Assembly (NCBI GenBank): GCA_905178155.1
Contig: CAJINV010000004.1
Coordinates: 2,316,228-2,380,227, forward strand
Reading direction: 5' to 3'
Origin: Amoebophrya sp. A120
Lineage: Eukaryota; Sar; Dinophyceae; Syndiniales; Amoebophryaceae
Length of the DNA: 64,000 nt
Under the pieces are notes generated by a model. That model was not told the origin of the DNA, did no database searches, and saw only the letters and a program-made list of their open reading frames with translations. Shown in pieces: positions 21,501 to 33,631 of the stretch. Every line of letters starts with the position of its first letter. Positions within the stretch are counted from its first letter, which is position 1. The position numbers were made by a program, and so were the translations under genes.

Positions 21501-23509
21501 AAGAAAAAAAAAATCACACAGATTGAGCTATCGCTCCCGCTGAAGAAGGACCTGATAGAGTACTGCCGGACCGAGATGCAGTTCTTCGACGTCGAGCTAC
21601 ACCTCGCGCGACTCCGAAAGGTCTACCTCGGCATCACCGGCTCGTGGGGCGGGCTCAATATCACGCAGAAAAGTACACAGTGACCCCCCCACGTGAAAAA
21701 GGAATGAATTTTGTGCGCCACCGAAAATACTTTCGGTGATGGTGCAAAGACCACATCAAGAGAGGCAATTTATTCTAGATCTTGCGTGATGCACAACGCA
21801 GTCTGTTGTAAATGTGATGCTTGATAGCGATCAGAGTAAGACTGAACCCGTAAAGCGCCAGTAAGAAATTTTATCATGCTCTTGAAGAACAGGAGCCAAA
21901 AACAAAAGGCGCTTCACGAATTTCGATTTTTTCTGCTTTGTTGGCTGTACTCTTCTGTAGGATACAGAAAGAGCACTACAAACTCAACGCCGGGATGCCA
22001 ACAAATAGGGCAGCGTCGCTAACCGCGCTGGTGGACGGGCCGACGAGAAGTACGTTTTATTGTGACCACAATTCTTTGATATTTAGAATGTGAATGTGTA
22101 AGAACTGTAGTACCAGTTCGTACTCGTCGTGAAAGTTAGTGGAGCTGCATTTGACAGACTGCATCATGGGGGAGATTATCGATCAGACACGACGTAAAAA
22201 CAAGTCAACTTGCTAATATCCCTCTACTCAGGGTCGATGGAAGCGAACTTCGACGCCAATGCCGCTCCCGCGATTCCCGCGCCGAGAATACCGGAGCGGA
22301 AGCTCTCCCTTCGGGCCGAAATCGCGCATCTAGAGGAACAGAAGACCTTTTTGCTGGACCAAATTTTGCACTACCGCGAAAAGTTCACGTCCACGATAAT
22401 ACGGAAGTACGTGCAGAAAAAAAACCGAGCGCTCCAGCCCGACGCGGACGCCATGGCGGAAGGTAGAACCACTATTAACTCCTGATGGGATATTTAACAT
22501 AAGGAGGCAGAAGTAAAATGAGTACATGCCACGGTGGTCCCTTTGTCTTTTCGTTTCTGATGTAGAAAAAGGTGCGAGGAAGTAGAGCCGAATGCGGTCT
22601 TCACGGCATTCAATTTTTTTCTGTTTTATGCAAAACGCAAATACGAAAAGGTCTGCGTGTGCTCTCCGTGCTGACTTCCGAGCAGTACGTATCCTGTGGA
22701 AAAACATGCCCATAACCCCAGCGTCAAGATGGAATGTTTCAGGAGTTGTCACGCGTGACAAGCTGCAGTCTGTAGTGTAGTTGTGCAGGTTAAGAAGAGC
22801 AGCCGCATGACAAAGCCATGTCCTTGTCCTGTTTACAGCATTACGAATTCCATTAAGTGAAACGAGTCGTCTTTTAATAAATGCCTCCCAAGATCATGAG
22901 GATGAGGACTTTTACAGATGTTCCTGAAGTCGCAAAATATCTGTAGATCGGTGGGATGGGGACGTTTTTCTTCAGGATATCCCGCCCGCGAGGCGTTCAC
23001 GGAGTACGACAAGAGGTGTGACCAGGTGGAGGACTCACAGAAAACGGTGGGGCCTTTGCTGATTTCCCAGGACACGCTCCGCGACTTCCGAGCCATAAAC
23101 CGGACGAAGACCATCATGCGGGGGAACGAGGTCCGGTTGCCCTATCCTGAGTAGAAACGTCCCCACCCCATAGTTGTAATGCAAATCTGCATGCTTAAAA
23201 TGGCTCTCATGCGGAGACCCATAAGAAGCATTTTCTAGTCGTGTTTCGGAATTTGTCATGCTCCAATATATAAGCACGATATGCTAGATCTGTGATGCTG
23301 CTGAACTAAATTAACGGGTTTACACTATGAGGCCAAATTTGTCATGCGCAACAGCCAAGTCTGGCTATACTTGTCTAGCAGATCACCCATCGCGACTATT
23401 GGGTGGAGACATTTTTGCTCAGGATATTCCCGCGCCCGTCCCCATCCCCGCGCCCAGGCCAAACTCGAGCCACACCGTCATCCGACACGCGCACCGGGCG
23501 TGGCAGTGA
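18593..23509 (+). CDS. Long helical protein of unknown function
   Basis: The ATG at 18593 (MDRIHLTNKTRPKAPAKAQ) follows a clean leader. Exons I can support: 18593-18652, 18932-19129, 19332-19499, 19739-19983, 20032-about 20080, about 20158-20215, 20461-about 20550, about 20750-20878, 21180-21235, 21522-21620, 21968-22049, 22232-22462, 22985-23142 and 23432-23509. The product is mostly charged helix (TDTKNLLREKYNLELAM, LSLRAEIAHLEEQKTFLLDQ) with a Pro-rich end (PAPVPIPAPRPNSSHTVIR) before TGA. An N-terminal block, ESFWSRSWGARNKTHWYARN, is rich in aromatic and basic residues. Introns are a mix of GT-AG and five introners. Two junctions are unresolved, 20080-20158 and 22463-22690, so one gene rather than two is my inference from continuous helical character and lack of an internal stop. 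Confidence 0.6.
18653..18926. mobile_element. Introner A8 (family A)
   Basis: 274 bp. The left end is TATCAACTGCAAATATTTGT with CTGGGTCTGGAAG; the right inner end is degenerate (CTTCCAAACCCACAGCAAAG). Exact direct repeats CAGCA flank it (18648-18652, 18927-18931). Excision joins APAKAQH to RNIPNLEE. Confidence 0.92.
20216..20455. mobile_element. Introner F2 (family F)
   Basis: 240 bp with ends TATGACAGTGCACAACCCCC and GGGGATTGTGTACTCTCATA. Exact direct repeats TGAAG flank it (20211-20215, 20456-20460). The interior is nearly the same as F4 at 62413. Excision joins DKMKIRTE to EDKAMAEW. Confidence 0.92.
20879..21174. mobile_element. Introner H1 (family H)
   Basis: 296 bp with long ends: TATGGAAGTGTCAGAATCGA and its inverse TCGATCCTGACACTCCCATA, extended by a GACAAAATCGAA block. 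Exact direct repeats CCGAG flank it (20874-20878, 21175-21179). Excision joins KLIRLLIRE to LITLDCADI. It is the only member of this family in the window. Confidence 0.92.
22690..22979. mobile_element. Introner C4 (family C)
   Basis: 290 bp. The left end is TATCCTGTGGAAAAACATGC; the right end GGGGACGTTTTTCTTCAGGATA is its inverse. Flanking 5-mers GTACG/TCCCG match poorly and the upstream splice is not settled. The terminal repeats are clear, so the element call is firmer than its exon boundary. Confidence 0.75.
23143..23426. mobile_element. Introner C5 (family C)
   Basis: 284 bp. The left end is TATCCTGAGTAGAAACGTCC; the right end is GGAGACATTTTTGCTCAGGATA. Flanks TGCCC/TTCCC match at four of five. 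Excision joins GNEVRLP to APVPIPAP. Confidence 0.9.
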
Positions 23510-24188
23510 AGAAGGTGTCAAGGATAAAATCGCATGTAAAATTTAGTGTTGCAGCTTGTTGAGATGCAAATAGAACACTGTACGATGTTTTTGTAATAAA
23601 CTTTCTTCACAACAAGGATGTGACATAAACCTCACGTGCACGTCGCGCAACTGGTGGCTTTATTTCGTGGCGCTAGTGCATGCGTTTCAACACCTGCGAC
23701 TTCTCACCTCGATATACAAGTATCTCACCCTTTTTTACAAAAACCGCAAAACGACCTCGTCGCGATGGTTTCTAATTGGCAAATAAAAAAATGGCTTTGG
23801 CTAATGACGCTTTTTAGTTTATTTACTCCGAATGACAATGACGCAATCAACGCGTTTGACAGAGATCTATGGCAATTATGTGGTCGATATCGCTTCGTAT
23901 TCGTAAATGGCTGAGCGATTTGTGGCACGAAGTCGAATCTTTTGAAGATTGCCGTCGATCTACTATACTTATGATGCAAAAAATGGCACGGAACGTCAAA
24001 CAGTGGCGCTGCAGTTTTGTTTCTTTCCATATGTACTTGAACCAAAAGTTGGGCTCGGCCGAATGTCGCACTTGTAAATGCATTGTAATGATACAGCTTT
24101 TGATATATGATATTCCAACCTGTGAAGGCGAAGGCCACAGAGGATAGGTTGCGGCCTCCCATGTGCGTGCACAGCTAAGCCGCGGGAG
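23510..24188. other. Leader region of the LINE / intergenic
   Basis: No gene seen. Some of it is presumably the 5' untranslated part of the downstream retrotransposon, whose 5' boundary I cannot define by eye. Confidence 0.4.
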
Positions 24189-27100
24189 ATGGAAGAGTTG
24201 CAGTACTTTCTGGCAGCAGGCGCTCGATGTTCTTTTTTTTTATATACTAAGCTAGCTGTCTTTGACCCTCGACCTGGTTTAGTATTTGAGTCGTTTCGTT
24301 TGTGCTGTCACGTACAAGAAAATAAGGGCGTGCCTGTGCCTTCAGTGTTGACATTCAAGTTGAAAGACGAGAAGTCTTTTTTTTTTAACACCGGAGACCG
24401 CCTGAACTTCTTGGCTTTTGATGAAGATGATGATACCGTTGGCGACCTCTCGGATGACGACACTGTCGAGGATTCTTCTGAGAATCATGTGTTCGACCCT
24501 GGGCGCTCTGTTTTTACCATTCCTACTGGAGCTGATCAGCTTGGCGATGGTGTTTGTTTGCGCGAGAGAGTTCTGCAGCAGTGGGAGGAATTACACATTG
24601 CGTGCGAGGTTGAAGGAGAGACAGGTGCGGAAGGGTCTGAGATTGTTGGTGCTGACGCTCCCGGCCAAGCTCCACGAAGTCCGCAGTACAACCCCTTCCA
24701 CTCTCGGGTCAGACACTGGGGCCGGGGAAACATTTGGGGTAAGAAGCGACGTCGGGGTGGTGGAAAAGCGGCAAGATTCGAGGAGGCCATCCTTATCACG
24801 CTCAACTGCAAGTCGGCGCACAACTCCATCACTCTCGAGAAGAAGCTGCGAGATGTCGCGAGGCTGCGGAATGCGGATGGGTCTGGTGCTGTCGATGCAG
24901 CTCTTTGCACGGAAATAGCATACGACGCTACTGCGGCCAGCGTGAAGAACTCGCAGTACAGGTTCATCATCGACCCGGATGGTGTTTGGGTTGTGGTTTT
25001 CTGTAACGGAGCCGGCGTTGCGCTTTTTCGCCGCAGTTGGATTAATCACTTCTGCAAGGGGCGTAGATACATCTGCGCCCGTGACCGGGTGTTAGGTCTA
25101 CGGCTCCCCGGCTGTGCTTTTGTTGCTGCGTACGGGCCGGCTGACGGGGGGAAGTTCGGGACCGGGCTCACCGTTGAATGGGAGAAGTTCAAGCTGAATT
25201 TTTGCGCGGTGGTCAGCAGTGTTCGTGAGCGGCCTCTAGATGATAAAACAGCAACTGGGCTCACCACAGACATGCGGGTGCCGGTTTTTTCAGCTTGTGA
25301 CAATGTTGGGGTTGTCGGGGATAGAGCGTCCCGTTGCTTGAACGGCTACACCCAAGGCCGCACTACTGGTGTTCACGGGCTTAGCGAAACCAATCCGCGC
25401 GGGGTTGATTTCCTCTTTGAGGTCGATCTGCTGAAGCTCTCCTGCGTCAACACCTACTTCAAACATGATGATGGGGCTCGCGGTCATTTTCCCCCCTGGG
25501 CGACCCGGGTCATCTGTCCGGACCGCGCTTCGTTCTACCACAACTTGCTTGAGCGGTGGAGGGAGATTGATCTTCTTTTTGTACATGCTGTTGACGTTCC
25601 CCTCGTGCAGCATCTTACCACCATTGAGATTGATAGCGATCACCGGTCCAAGCTTCTCAAGGTCCAGCTCGAGAAGAGGTACCACCGCACTACCGCACTG
25701 CGACATCACGCTCAAGCGAGGAAAAGCAGGGAAGATGGTGAAGACGACGCTGATTCTGGGCACGGGGCGCCACTCTGGCGCGCTTCTCCTGAGGCGAAGG
25801 AGCAGTTTACTGAAGCTGTTTGTGGTGGCATTGTTGACGCTGCTGGACCGAATTCCGATTTTTCTGACCTCTCGCTCCTACCCCGCGCTCTTGTTTCGCA
25901 GAAGCACGTCTTGCAGTCCAGTGCCAACGAGGAGCTCGAGAGGTACCAGAAGTCACACGATTACACCAAGCGGGAGGAGTACGAGGACCTTATTGCCGGG
26001 CTCCGGCGTAAAATCAAGCAGTGCACCACCGAAAGCAGTGAGAGCGTAGCAGCGTGCCGGGTTGCGGCATTGTTGAAGGAGGTCTCCGCCATTACTGCAG
26101 AACAAAAGGCCTTTTTGAGGTCCCAGCGCGGGGAGGACGCGTTTAATGTTGACCTTCATCACCGCTGCCACAGGTCGCGGAAAACTGCCAAGCGCAAAGT
26201 CGGGGGCGATTTTTGTCCGGAGGAGGCGGCCCGCCACTTCGAGGCAGTGTCTTCGGTTTCTGAAGTTCCAGATGTTTCGATCCTCGACGGTGTTGTTCAT
26301 CCCCTGGCCCCGTGTTGGGTCAAAATTCTGAACGACGACTTCACCCCTGAGGAGGTTGCCGCCGCTGTCTGCAACAGGAAGAACAGCTCCCAGTCTGACG
26401 ATTTTGATCAAGTTATCCTGTTGTACAAGGCGCTGACTTCTGCCGGGTGGACACTGGTCACCGAGCTGTTAAATTTCCACTGGAAGTCCGGCTTCTCTTT
26501 CCTCGATACCCCGGAGGGGAAGAAGATTTTGCGGGCTGTTGTGACCTTGTTGTACAAAAACTCTGGTGACGAGGCCGATTTGAACAATTTTCGCGGTATT
26601 GTGAATAGCAATATTCTCATCAAAGTGGTCTCCGCCATCATTGTTGAGCGCTTTGATAAGGTGCTGCGGGGGACGAGGTTCCTAGCCCCTGCGCAGGCCG
26701 GGTTCAGAAAAGGACACCAAACCGAAGAGCACATCTTCCTCCTTCGCCGTGTCGTTGAAGACTGTGCCGCCCTGTATGGTACTGCGACCGAGACGGGCCA
26801 AGCGTGTGCTGCGATTTTGCTTGATATACAAAAAGCATATCCGTCGTATCCGTGGCGGTGCTGGGTTCGGTTCCTCGAGTTGTGGGGTGTTGCTGATTCC
26901 CGTTTTGCGAACACGGCTCGCAGGATTCAGCGCAACACGTCCTACGTAGTAGTTACGGACCGCGGGGAGTCTCTTCCGTTCGGGCTTGATAATGGATTTG
27001 GTGAGGGGCAAATCACATCCCCTGCGTTTTACAGTTGCGGGTATGAACTAGTGATGCGAATTTTCAGGATGATGATCATCAAGCACCTGCACGGCCGCGC

Positions 27101-29642
27101 GCCGCTGTCGCTGTGGACGCCAGCACACGAGTGCTCCTTTCTCCCACGCGACTCCGTTCTGCAGTTTTTGCACCCAGAGTGCCGCTCGGTCTGCAAGACG
27201 CCGATCACTGACTTAGAATTTGCCGACGACACAGTTATTATTGCCATGATGTTGCTGTCTTCCGGCCTGTTCTTAGTTTGGGACTCCGTGACGAAGCGCG
27301 TAGTGATTCGCGCCAACAGAAAGAAGTTTCAGATTTTGCTCCTGTCCAATCCGCAGCTCAGTGATTTTGTCCGCTACCTCGGAAACTTCTTGTGTTTGTC
27401 GTACGACCTGCGCATTCGAAGTGTCAAAATGTCGAGGAGTCTGAAGGAGCTTGACTCCATGCCGCACGTAGCCAGTTCCCGCACCGATTTGCGGTGTAAT
27501 TTTATGTCGCTGTTGCGCAGTGCCGGCACGTTCGGGGCCGGTGCCCGGACGTGGTCTTCTGCGGAGTTGCGTGTTCTGCAGGTTGGGTTCAACGCCGGGA
27601 TACTTCAGCTGACAGGAATGCCGAGATACGCCCTCCATGTTTATCATGTGCCAATCTGCCGCCTGTTTCGAATGTTTAGGCTTGAGCCGGCGACAGCATA
27701 TGTGAGGTTCCTCCAGGTTTCCTTCGTTGCCCACCTGCTGCGTGCTTCTCCTGAGCGGCTTGCGCGGAAGGCATTGCTCGGCTTTTTCACCTTTTCTGAC
27801 CCCGGGCTTGCGCATCATCTTCTCTACCGCAGGGCACCGAGAAAGCGAGTCTGGGAGCAGGTAGTCGAGTCCCTTCGGCGAGTTTGTGGTGAAAGATCTG
27901 AGGCGCAGTTCCTGACGATCTTGCTCTCTCGCAAGCATTGCAGAACCGTTGAGCGGGAGTTGCGACTGCTACTCACTTTTGAGTACTACTCTGGTGATCC
28001 GCATGCAATGCCCGAGGTTATCCGGAGGGAGAAGGGGTGGTGGGCTGCGCATTATGACTCGATGTCCGCTGATGAAGATGATGCCTTCCCGTGCTCCATT
28101 GGCTGCCGCACTGCTTTCTCGTGGTTCAATGATGACGGCAACTTTTCGGACGCTTCTCTCCGCTCTATCTACGACCTCAAGGTTGCTGCTGGGGTTGGCG
28201 GAGTCTCTCGCTGTCGCCGCTGTAACGTCTTCACCAGCCCGGGTCTTGATCTTCGATTTGTGGTGTCCTTCAGGAGCGACAAGCTCCAGCACAGACCAGT
28301 CGTCCGTAGTACCTTTCCGTCCGCGATCCCCAATAGTGCCGTTGAGTTTGTTCTCCGACACGAGGAGGCTTGTCCGGGTGTCATTGCTGCGAAGCCGTTT
28401 TTCCTCACCGAAGTTCTGAACAGTACCGCCGATCTTCGTGAGAACTTGCTTCTGCAGGTCTCCGATTTGCATTCTATCCCGGATGTGCGGGAAGAAGTTG
28501 CTGAGGATGGCAGTGTGAAGGTTGTGAAAAAGGAGATGATCAATAAGGTGCTTTCCTCCTTTTCAGTAGAACAGTACGCTTCGCTCTTCGATCTCGGCGC
28601 CTTTCCTGATGGTGATTGCTCTTTGCTGGGTGACGATGGTGTTTTGCTTTGCGAACCTGTACGCGGCCCGGCTGACGAGTTTCGGGCGATCCTTGGAAAG
28701 CAGTACTGCGATATAGTTGACGAGATTGCGCGCTACCCGCCCTTCACTGTCGACCGGGATAGCTCCGGCATCGCCAGCATCGGGTGTAACTGTGACGACT
28801 GCCAGCGCTATTTGCTCCAGAAGGAGATGAAAGCACAGGAGCGTAGAGGTGCAGTAGCGCTAGCAGGGAGCAAGATTATTGGCGGTGGTGGTTTCGGGTT
28901 TCTTCCAGCTGATGAAGATGCTGCTTCTGATGATGAGGCCCTCTTTCCCTCTCGTGGTAGTGGGGTCGGCGCTTGCGAGGAAGTCGTAGCCGAGGACAGT
29001 CCTCCTTCCCTTCTGCTGCCCGGATCTGTTCTACGACCGATTCGACTGTTCTCCTCGCTTGTATCAGCTTTCCGGCACATGCGATACCAGAAACAAGCTG
29101 CCGCTGATGCCGCCATTGCTGCACTATTTGACCGTCCTCCGCCTAGAGATTGTTCCGAAACTGTGAAGAGCTGTAAGCCGAAGCCGAAGCTTGACGCAGA
29201 TGCCAAAGGGAAGCAGCAAAAAACGAAGGGCCCAGACGACTTGAACCTTGTCTCTGTTAAGGGTGTCACCTGGTGGAAAACAGGCTCTGGCGCTGCTAGT
29301 CGCTTTGGCGGCTGTTTTCGGGTTCAAGTTATTGTGCGAAACAGTGCTGGGGCGAAAGTTCCTGTTTCTCGGACTGTATTTCTTGAGGACCACGCTGACG
29401 ACATTGATCTAGCTTTTGCCGCTGCTGTTGCCCTGCGGGATCGCATCAAGGCGGATCCCCGGCCTTTTCTTGAGAACCGGATCCAGAGGAAGGTCAAGAA
29501 GCAGCCAACTCCGATCAAGCAGCCAGCTGGCCGCGCACCAGGAGCTGCCCTTCCAGTTTTCAAGTCCTCAGCGAAGGCTTCGGCAAGTAGTGGCGTCTCT
29601 GCTCGGAGTTTCCGGAAGTCAGGGAGTCGGCTATTGCGATAA
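24189..29642 (+). mobile_element. LINE (non-LTR retrotransposon) ORF: endonuclease, reverse transcriptase, AP2-like segment
   Basis: A single uninterrupted frame of 1817 codons starting at ATG 24189. Residues about 195-490 look like an exonuclease-endonuclease-phosphatase (AP-endonuclease-like) domain: ITLNCKSAHNSITLEKK, a catalytic-type Glu in ALCTEIAYD, FVAAYGPADG, PRGVDFLFE, and the terminal SDHR (DSDHRSKLL). This domain nicks target DNA for target-primed reverse transcription. Residues about 790-1080 are the reverse transcriptase: AQAGFRKGHQTEEHIFLL, AILLDIQKAYPSYPW (first catalytic Asp), GFGEGQITSPAFYSCGYE, and LEFADDTVII with the paired Asp at 1013-1014. A Cys/His cluster follows (CRRCNVF; GCNCDDCQRYLLQKE). 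Near residues 1692-1765, GVTWWKTGSGAASRFGGCFR and VFLEDHADDIDLAFAAAVAL resemble an AP2/ERF-type fold. No frame break or introner is present, so it may be recently mobile. Confidence 0.9.
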
Positions 29643-31277
29643 GAGGGCTGTCGTGAACATTTTGCGGAGCAGCGACACTGTGGGGCTGGGCGAAGAAGGT
29701 TGTGTGATTATTGTTTGCATCACCACCTGCTGCGATGTGTTATGTGTTGACGTCTTGCCTTGAGGAGTTGTGACCATATTTCGCGTTCTTCTTCGCCCTC
29801 CGACCATGAGTCGATGTGCTCTGCCCTCGGGCTGCAGGTCGAGGTCTCGGTGCTGCAGTTCTACCTCCTTCGGTTTATGGTACAGTGTGGATCTCTACCT
29901 GGCTCGGTTGTCGAAAACGTTAAAAACTCTAAAAAACGGGCTCCGGGCTGTGTGGGTAGTGGTCCGCGTTTTGTTCCTTCGGTTCGGGGGGCTTTGGGTG
30001 ACTCTGCAGTGATCATCTCGGTGTTTCCTGCGAAGCAGCTGTTTACGAGCGGCGGGTTTGGGATGTGTCGTGGCTGGAGCTTCGGAGGAGGCTCGCGTCA
30101 GGGTTTCACGGAAATCTGTATTTTTGTTGAAAGAAAGGATTTTAAGTACATTAGCTCAAGAAAAGAAGATATGTGTTTGAAAGTAGCTCGTTCTCTAGCA
30201 AAAGTCAAGCGGAGCATTACGCTTGCCTTTTTTTAGTTTTTTTTCCTTCTTCCTTTTTTCTCCAGGGGTGTAGAGTGTGTACCTGCTCTCACTAGCAAGC
30301 CATCGCTCGAGAAACTTTGTTTTTTGTTTTTTCCTAGTACTAAACTGTCTTACAGCTCTTTCGATTACAAACATGTTCATCAATTTCACAAGTGCTCTTA
30401 CCATGTAACGTTATCTCTTTTTTTCTGTCCCATCTTGAATTCTATTTCTATGGTTTTCCTATAAATAAAATTGTGGTTTGTCATGCTGATAAGCCACTTA
30501 AGAGCATACTTTCTAGACAAAAGTTCCAAAAGCCAAGATCTCCCGAAGTAAGAAGGACTGTGGAAAAGCACTTTATGTAGTTTTGTTGGAGTATGTTTTA
30601 GTTTATTTTGCTATGCTTATTGTTGTACTTCTCTTAGATTGAAAAGGTTTTACAAAAGGTAGTGTTTTGAAAGATCCAGAAAAATGAGGCTCCTCGTCCT
30701 AGCTGAAGACGAACAAAGCTTGTTTTTCTTTTAGAAAGTGGCCCCCTTACCTTTCTGTAAAGATCCAGAAAAATGGAAAATCCCGCCCATTCTAGATAGG
30801 AACAGAAGGGTCCACAAGGGTGCGCTTTTCTACTTCTTTTTTCCATAGTGCACTTCTTTCTCGATTAGCTTTGTTTTCTCTATTAGTCTTTGTGCTTGTT
30901 GCTTTACTTTTTTTTCCTTGCTATAATCTCTTCTAGTTCTATCTATCTTGTAGTTGTAGGTCACTGCTATTTTTTTTCCTCTTCCATTGCCATTGCGGTT
31001 TTCACCATTGCCAATGCTGATTTCGCGACCAGTCGGTTTCGACCGTGGACACGCGCTGTAACCGAAAATTTTCTGATTCTGATTCTGAAGAAATGTGTGC
31101 AAATTGTTGAAAGAACCCATGGCAGAGGCAGTTCTCAGGACAACGAATTTCCCACAAGCATAGCGCCAGAGGCACAGGATCGCTGCCAGGAGAACCGAAC
31201 AAGACTAGCAGCTACTGTCTCGCGCCTCCTCTTATCTTCATCAAGAGCGAGCGGCTCAATACAAACGGGGCGTGAAA
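29643..31277. other. LINE 3' region and intergenic
   Basis: The stretch to about 30235 has frames without recognisable domains and is probably LINE 3' untranslated sequence. T-rich runs follow at 30225-30265. I could not identify a poly(A) tail or target duplication. From 30240 to 31277 nothing is recognised apart from AT-rich leader before the UCH gene. Confidence 0.45.
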
Positions 31278-32821
31278 ATGAACATTCAAACTGCAGACGA
31301 CTCTTCCGCACGACGCGCAGGGCAGCAAGGCGATGTTGATCCTGCAGCAGTCGAAAACAACAACAACGACACCACCTGGACCAGCTCAACAACTTCTTGG
31401 CCTCCTCTGGAGTGCAACCCGGAGGCTTTTTCCGAACTCGCCCGCAAATGGGGGCTCCGGCCCGAGTGCGCCTTTGTCGACGTGCTGGGCCTCGAACCGG
31501 AGCTACTGGCGATGGTGCCGCGCCCGGTGCACGCCGTGATCGTGCTTTTTCCCACGGACTGCGCGGAGCTAGAGCGTTTTCGGCGGGAAGAATTGCCGGC
31601 GCACGTGGACTACGATTGGGACGAGGTTTTCTACATGCACCAGCACATCGGCAACGCGTGTGGCACCTGGGCGCTCGGGCACGCCTTGTTGAATACGATG
31701 CAAGAGAAAGATCTGCTGGACATGTCTTCCCCGTTACGCGCCTTGCGGGCAGCTGCCGCTGCGAGAACATTTTTGTCTAATGAAAATAAAGTTCTTCAAG
31801 AGAACGACCCGGAGAAGAAAATAGCAGATGATGTGCTGAGACCACTCGATGGCCCTCCAGGTGGTGGTCCTCTATCACTTGAAGAAGAAAAAAATGTCGT
31901 TGCCGCCGCGCGGGGCCGCGCCTTCGGCGGGAACGCAGCCGTGCGAGACGGCCATCACGCGGTGGCGTGTGACGAAAGCCTCAACCAGACAGATTGGGAC
32001 ATAAGGACCTCCGCTGGCAATAATAAGCCAGTGTACGAACACTTCACCACGTTTGTGCCAGAGAGGAATTATAAATTGAGGAAAGCAACTGCAACAAGCC
32101 AGCGCGACGAGGCTGACGTGGATGCTAACGCTATTAAGTCGCTCCGCCCAGATCATTTACTAGACGTTGGTGAGAAGGACGCCAAGGCTATCCTGAGCAA
32201 AAACGTCCCCATTTCAGAGTCAAGATGGGGATCTCGCAACAGAAATCGAGAAGTTTTGGGAGTCAAGCATGACAAATTCCCGTCTGTATTGTGGTGCAGT
32301 TTAGCAAGTACAGCCGCAACACAAATCCATGTTGTACTCATCCTGTTTACAGCATTACAAAGTCCAAAACACGACTGGAAATGCCTCCCAAGGGGATGCG
32401 CATTACAACTCTTCCTGTAACTGCCAATCTGCATGACAACTAGGGGGTGAAGATGTTTTTACTCAGGATATTAAAGATAAGACCTGAACCTCCTGAGTTT
32501 TTCGCGCTAGAGCTTGACGGGAGGATGCGAAAAGTCGTGCGCCACACGCTATGGTCGTCGAGGGTGAACTGCGATGCTGGCGCAGTAGGAACAGGAGATC
32601 ATGCGGGCAACGGCAGCTTGCAGCAGCCGAGTCCTCGTCAAATACGAGGAGAGAGCCATGATAGCGCGGCCCTGCCACCGCCAGGAGATTTCGATTTTCT
32701 CTCATCGGTTGCGAAGCTCATTGAGAAGAATTTTTTCAAGGTTGCAGGCCCTTCGCAGAACAACTTTGCCATCCTTGCTCTCACGGGTGGTACGACCGCG
32801 CCCGCAAGCTGTTCTGGTTGA
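31278..32821 (+). CDS. Ubiquitin C-terminal hydrolase (UCH, peptidase C12)
   Basis: A cysteine protease that trims ubiquitin adducts. Exons 31278-32188 and 32476-32821 give 418 residues, versus about 230 for UCH-L types. After a disordered N-terminus the family start is clear: WPPLECNPEAFSELARKWGL, FVDVLGLEPELLAMVPRPVH and AVIVLFP. The catalytic Cys is residue 128 in GNACGTWALGHALLN. The catalytic His is about residue 255 in YEHFTTFV and the Asp about 318 in FFALELDGR. The C-terminal helix and strand DFLSSVAKLIEKNFFKVAG and NNFAILALTGG complete the fold. His and Asp are normally 15 residues apart; here about 63 separate them, with an introner inside the insertion. A second insertion of roughly 80 residues lies in the crossover-loop region between Cys and His. 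The triad is intact, so it is probably active. The ATG at 31278 is the first in frame. Confidence 0.9.
32189..32470. mobile_element. Introner C6 (family C)
   Basis: 282 bp. The left end is TATCCTGAGCAAAAACGTCC; the right end GATGTTTTTACTCAGGATA is its inverse. Flanking 5-mers AAGGC/TTAAA do not match, but removing 287 nt restores the UCH frame (EKDAKA to IRPEPPEFF). Confidence 0.87.
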
Positions 32822-33631
32822 AAAAGGAAACAAACAAGCGGAACACATTCAAAAGCGCACGTTGATACAGAGGTAAAAGAAAGTGTGTAGTACATAGTGC
32901 TGCTTTTGGGTATAATTTGGTTCTCGAACTTTGAAGCAAAACCTGGAATGTAGAAGAAAAGACTTGAAAGTAGTACTGTAAGAACCATTACCACTGCAGC
33001 CAGAAATTCATGTCCGTGCCAAGGTGATAGACTGTTCTGGATGCAATTACAGATGGCCCCGGTTTGCATTCTTTAGCAAGACAAAAACAGAAGATTTATT
33101 GTCTCTCCACCTTTCGCCCTGCTTCGTTTTCTGTCCGAGTCGTAGTATCCATCGTAAGTTCGCAGTTGTACTAGTACTTCTTATCGCAAGGGTCTTCTCA
33201 CAGAAATCTGTCGTGGCTTGATTTATTATCGTCTGATCGTCTTTCGCTTTGCCTTTGCTAAAACAATTGTCGCAATGGTCCTCGTTTAGATGAGCGTATG
33301 TCGTTTGAAATGTAAATGTTCGTGAACCACTTCGACTTGTGAGCAGCTTCGCTCGTCGCGCTCTCACTTCTTTTGTCGCATCGTCCTTTTGCTGTTGTAT
33401 TCTGTGGAAAAAATGAAATCGCGATCGACGTGGACGTCGTGCAGCTTGCAGCATCGTTGAAGAAGGAAGAAATTGAATGAATCAATATGTTTTGAAAGAT
33501 GTTGAAATCGCAAATATTTCGACCAGACTCTTTCTAGTGTGCGAGCACTGCGGCATTTTTGACAGAAACTAACTGTCGTACTTAATATCTAGAAAAATAA
33601 AGGCCGAAACCGCTCGAAATAAAAAGTCGAG
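32822..33631. other. Intergenic, no gene seen
   Basis: Minus-strand frames here (for example 33047-33454) show no domain. Nothing supported. Confidence 0.4.

Noticed and set aside
24418-29563. Many frames of 60-220 codons on both strands within the LINE
   Set aside because: They are shadows of the 1817-codon frame; none shows domain motifs, whereas the main frame has endonuclease and reverse-transcriptase signatures.
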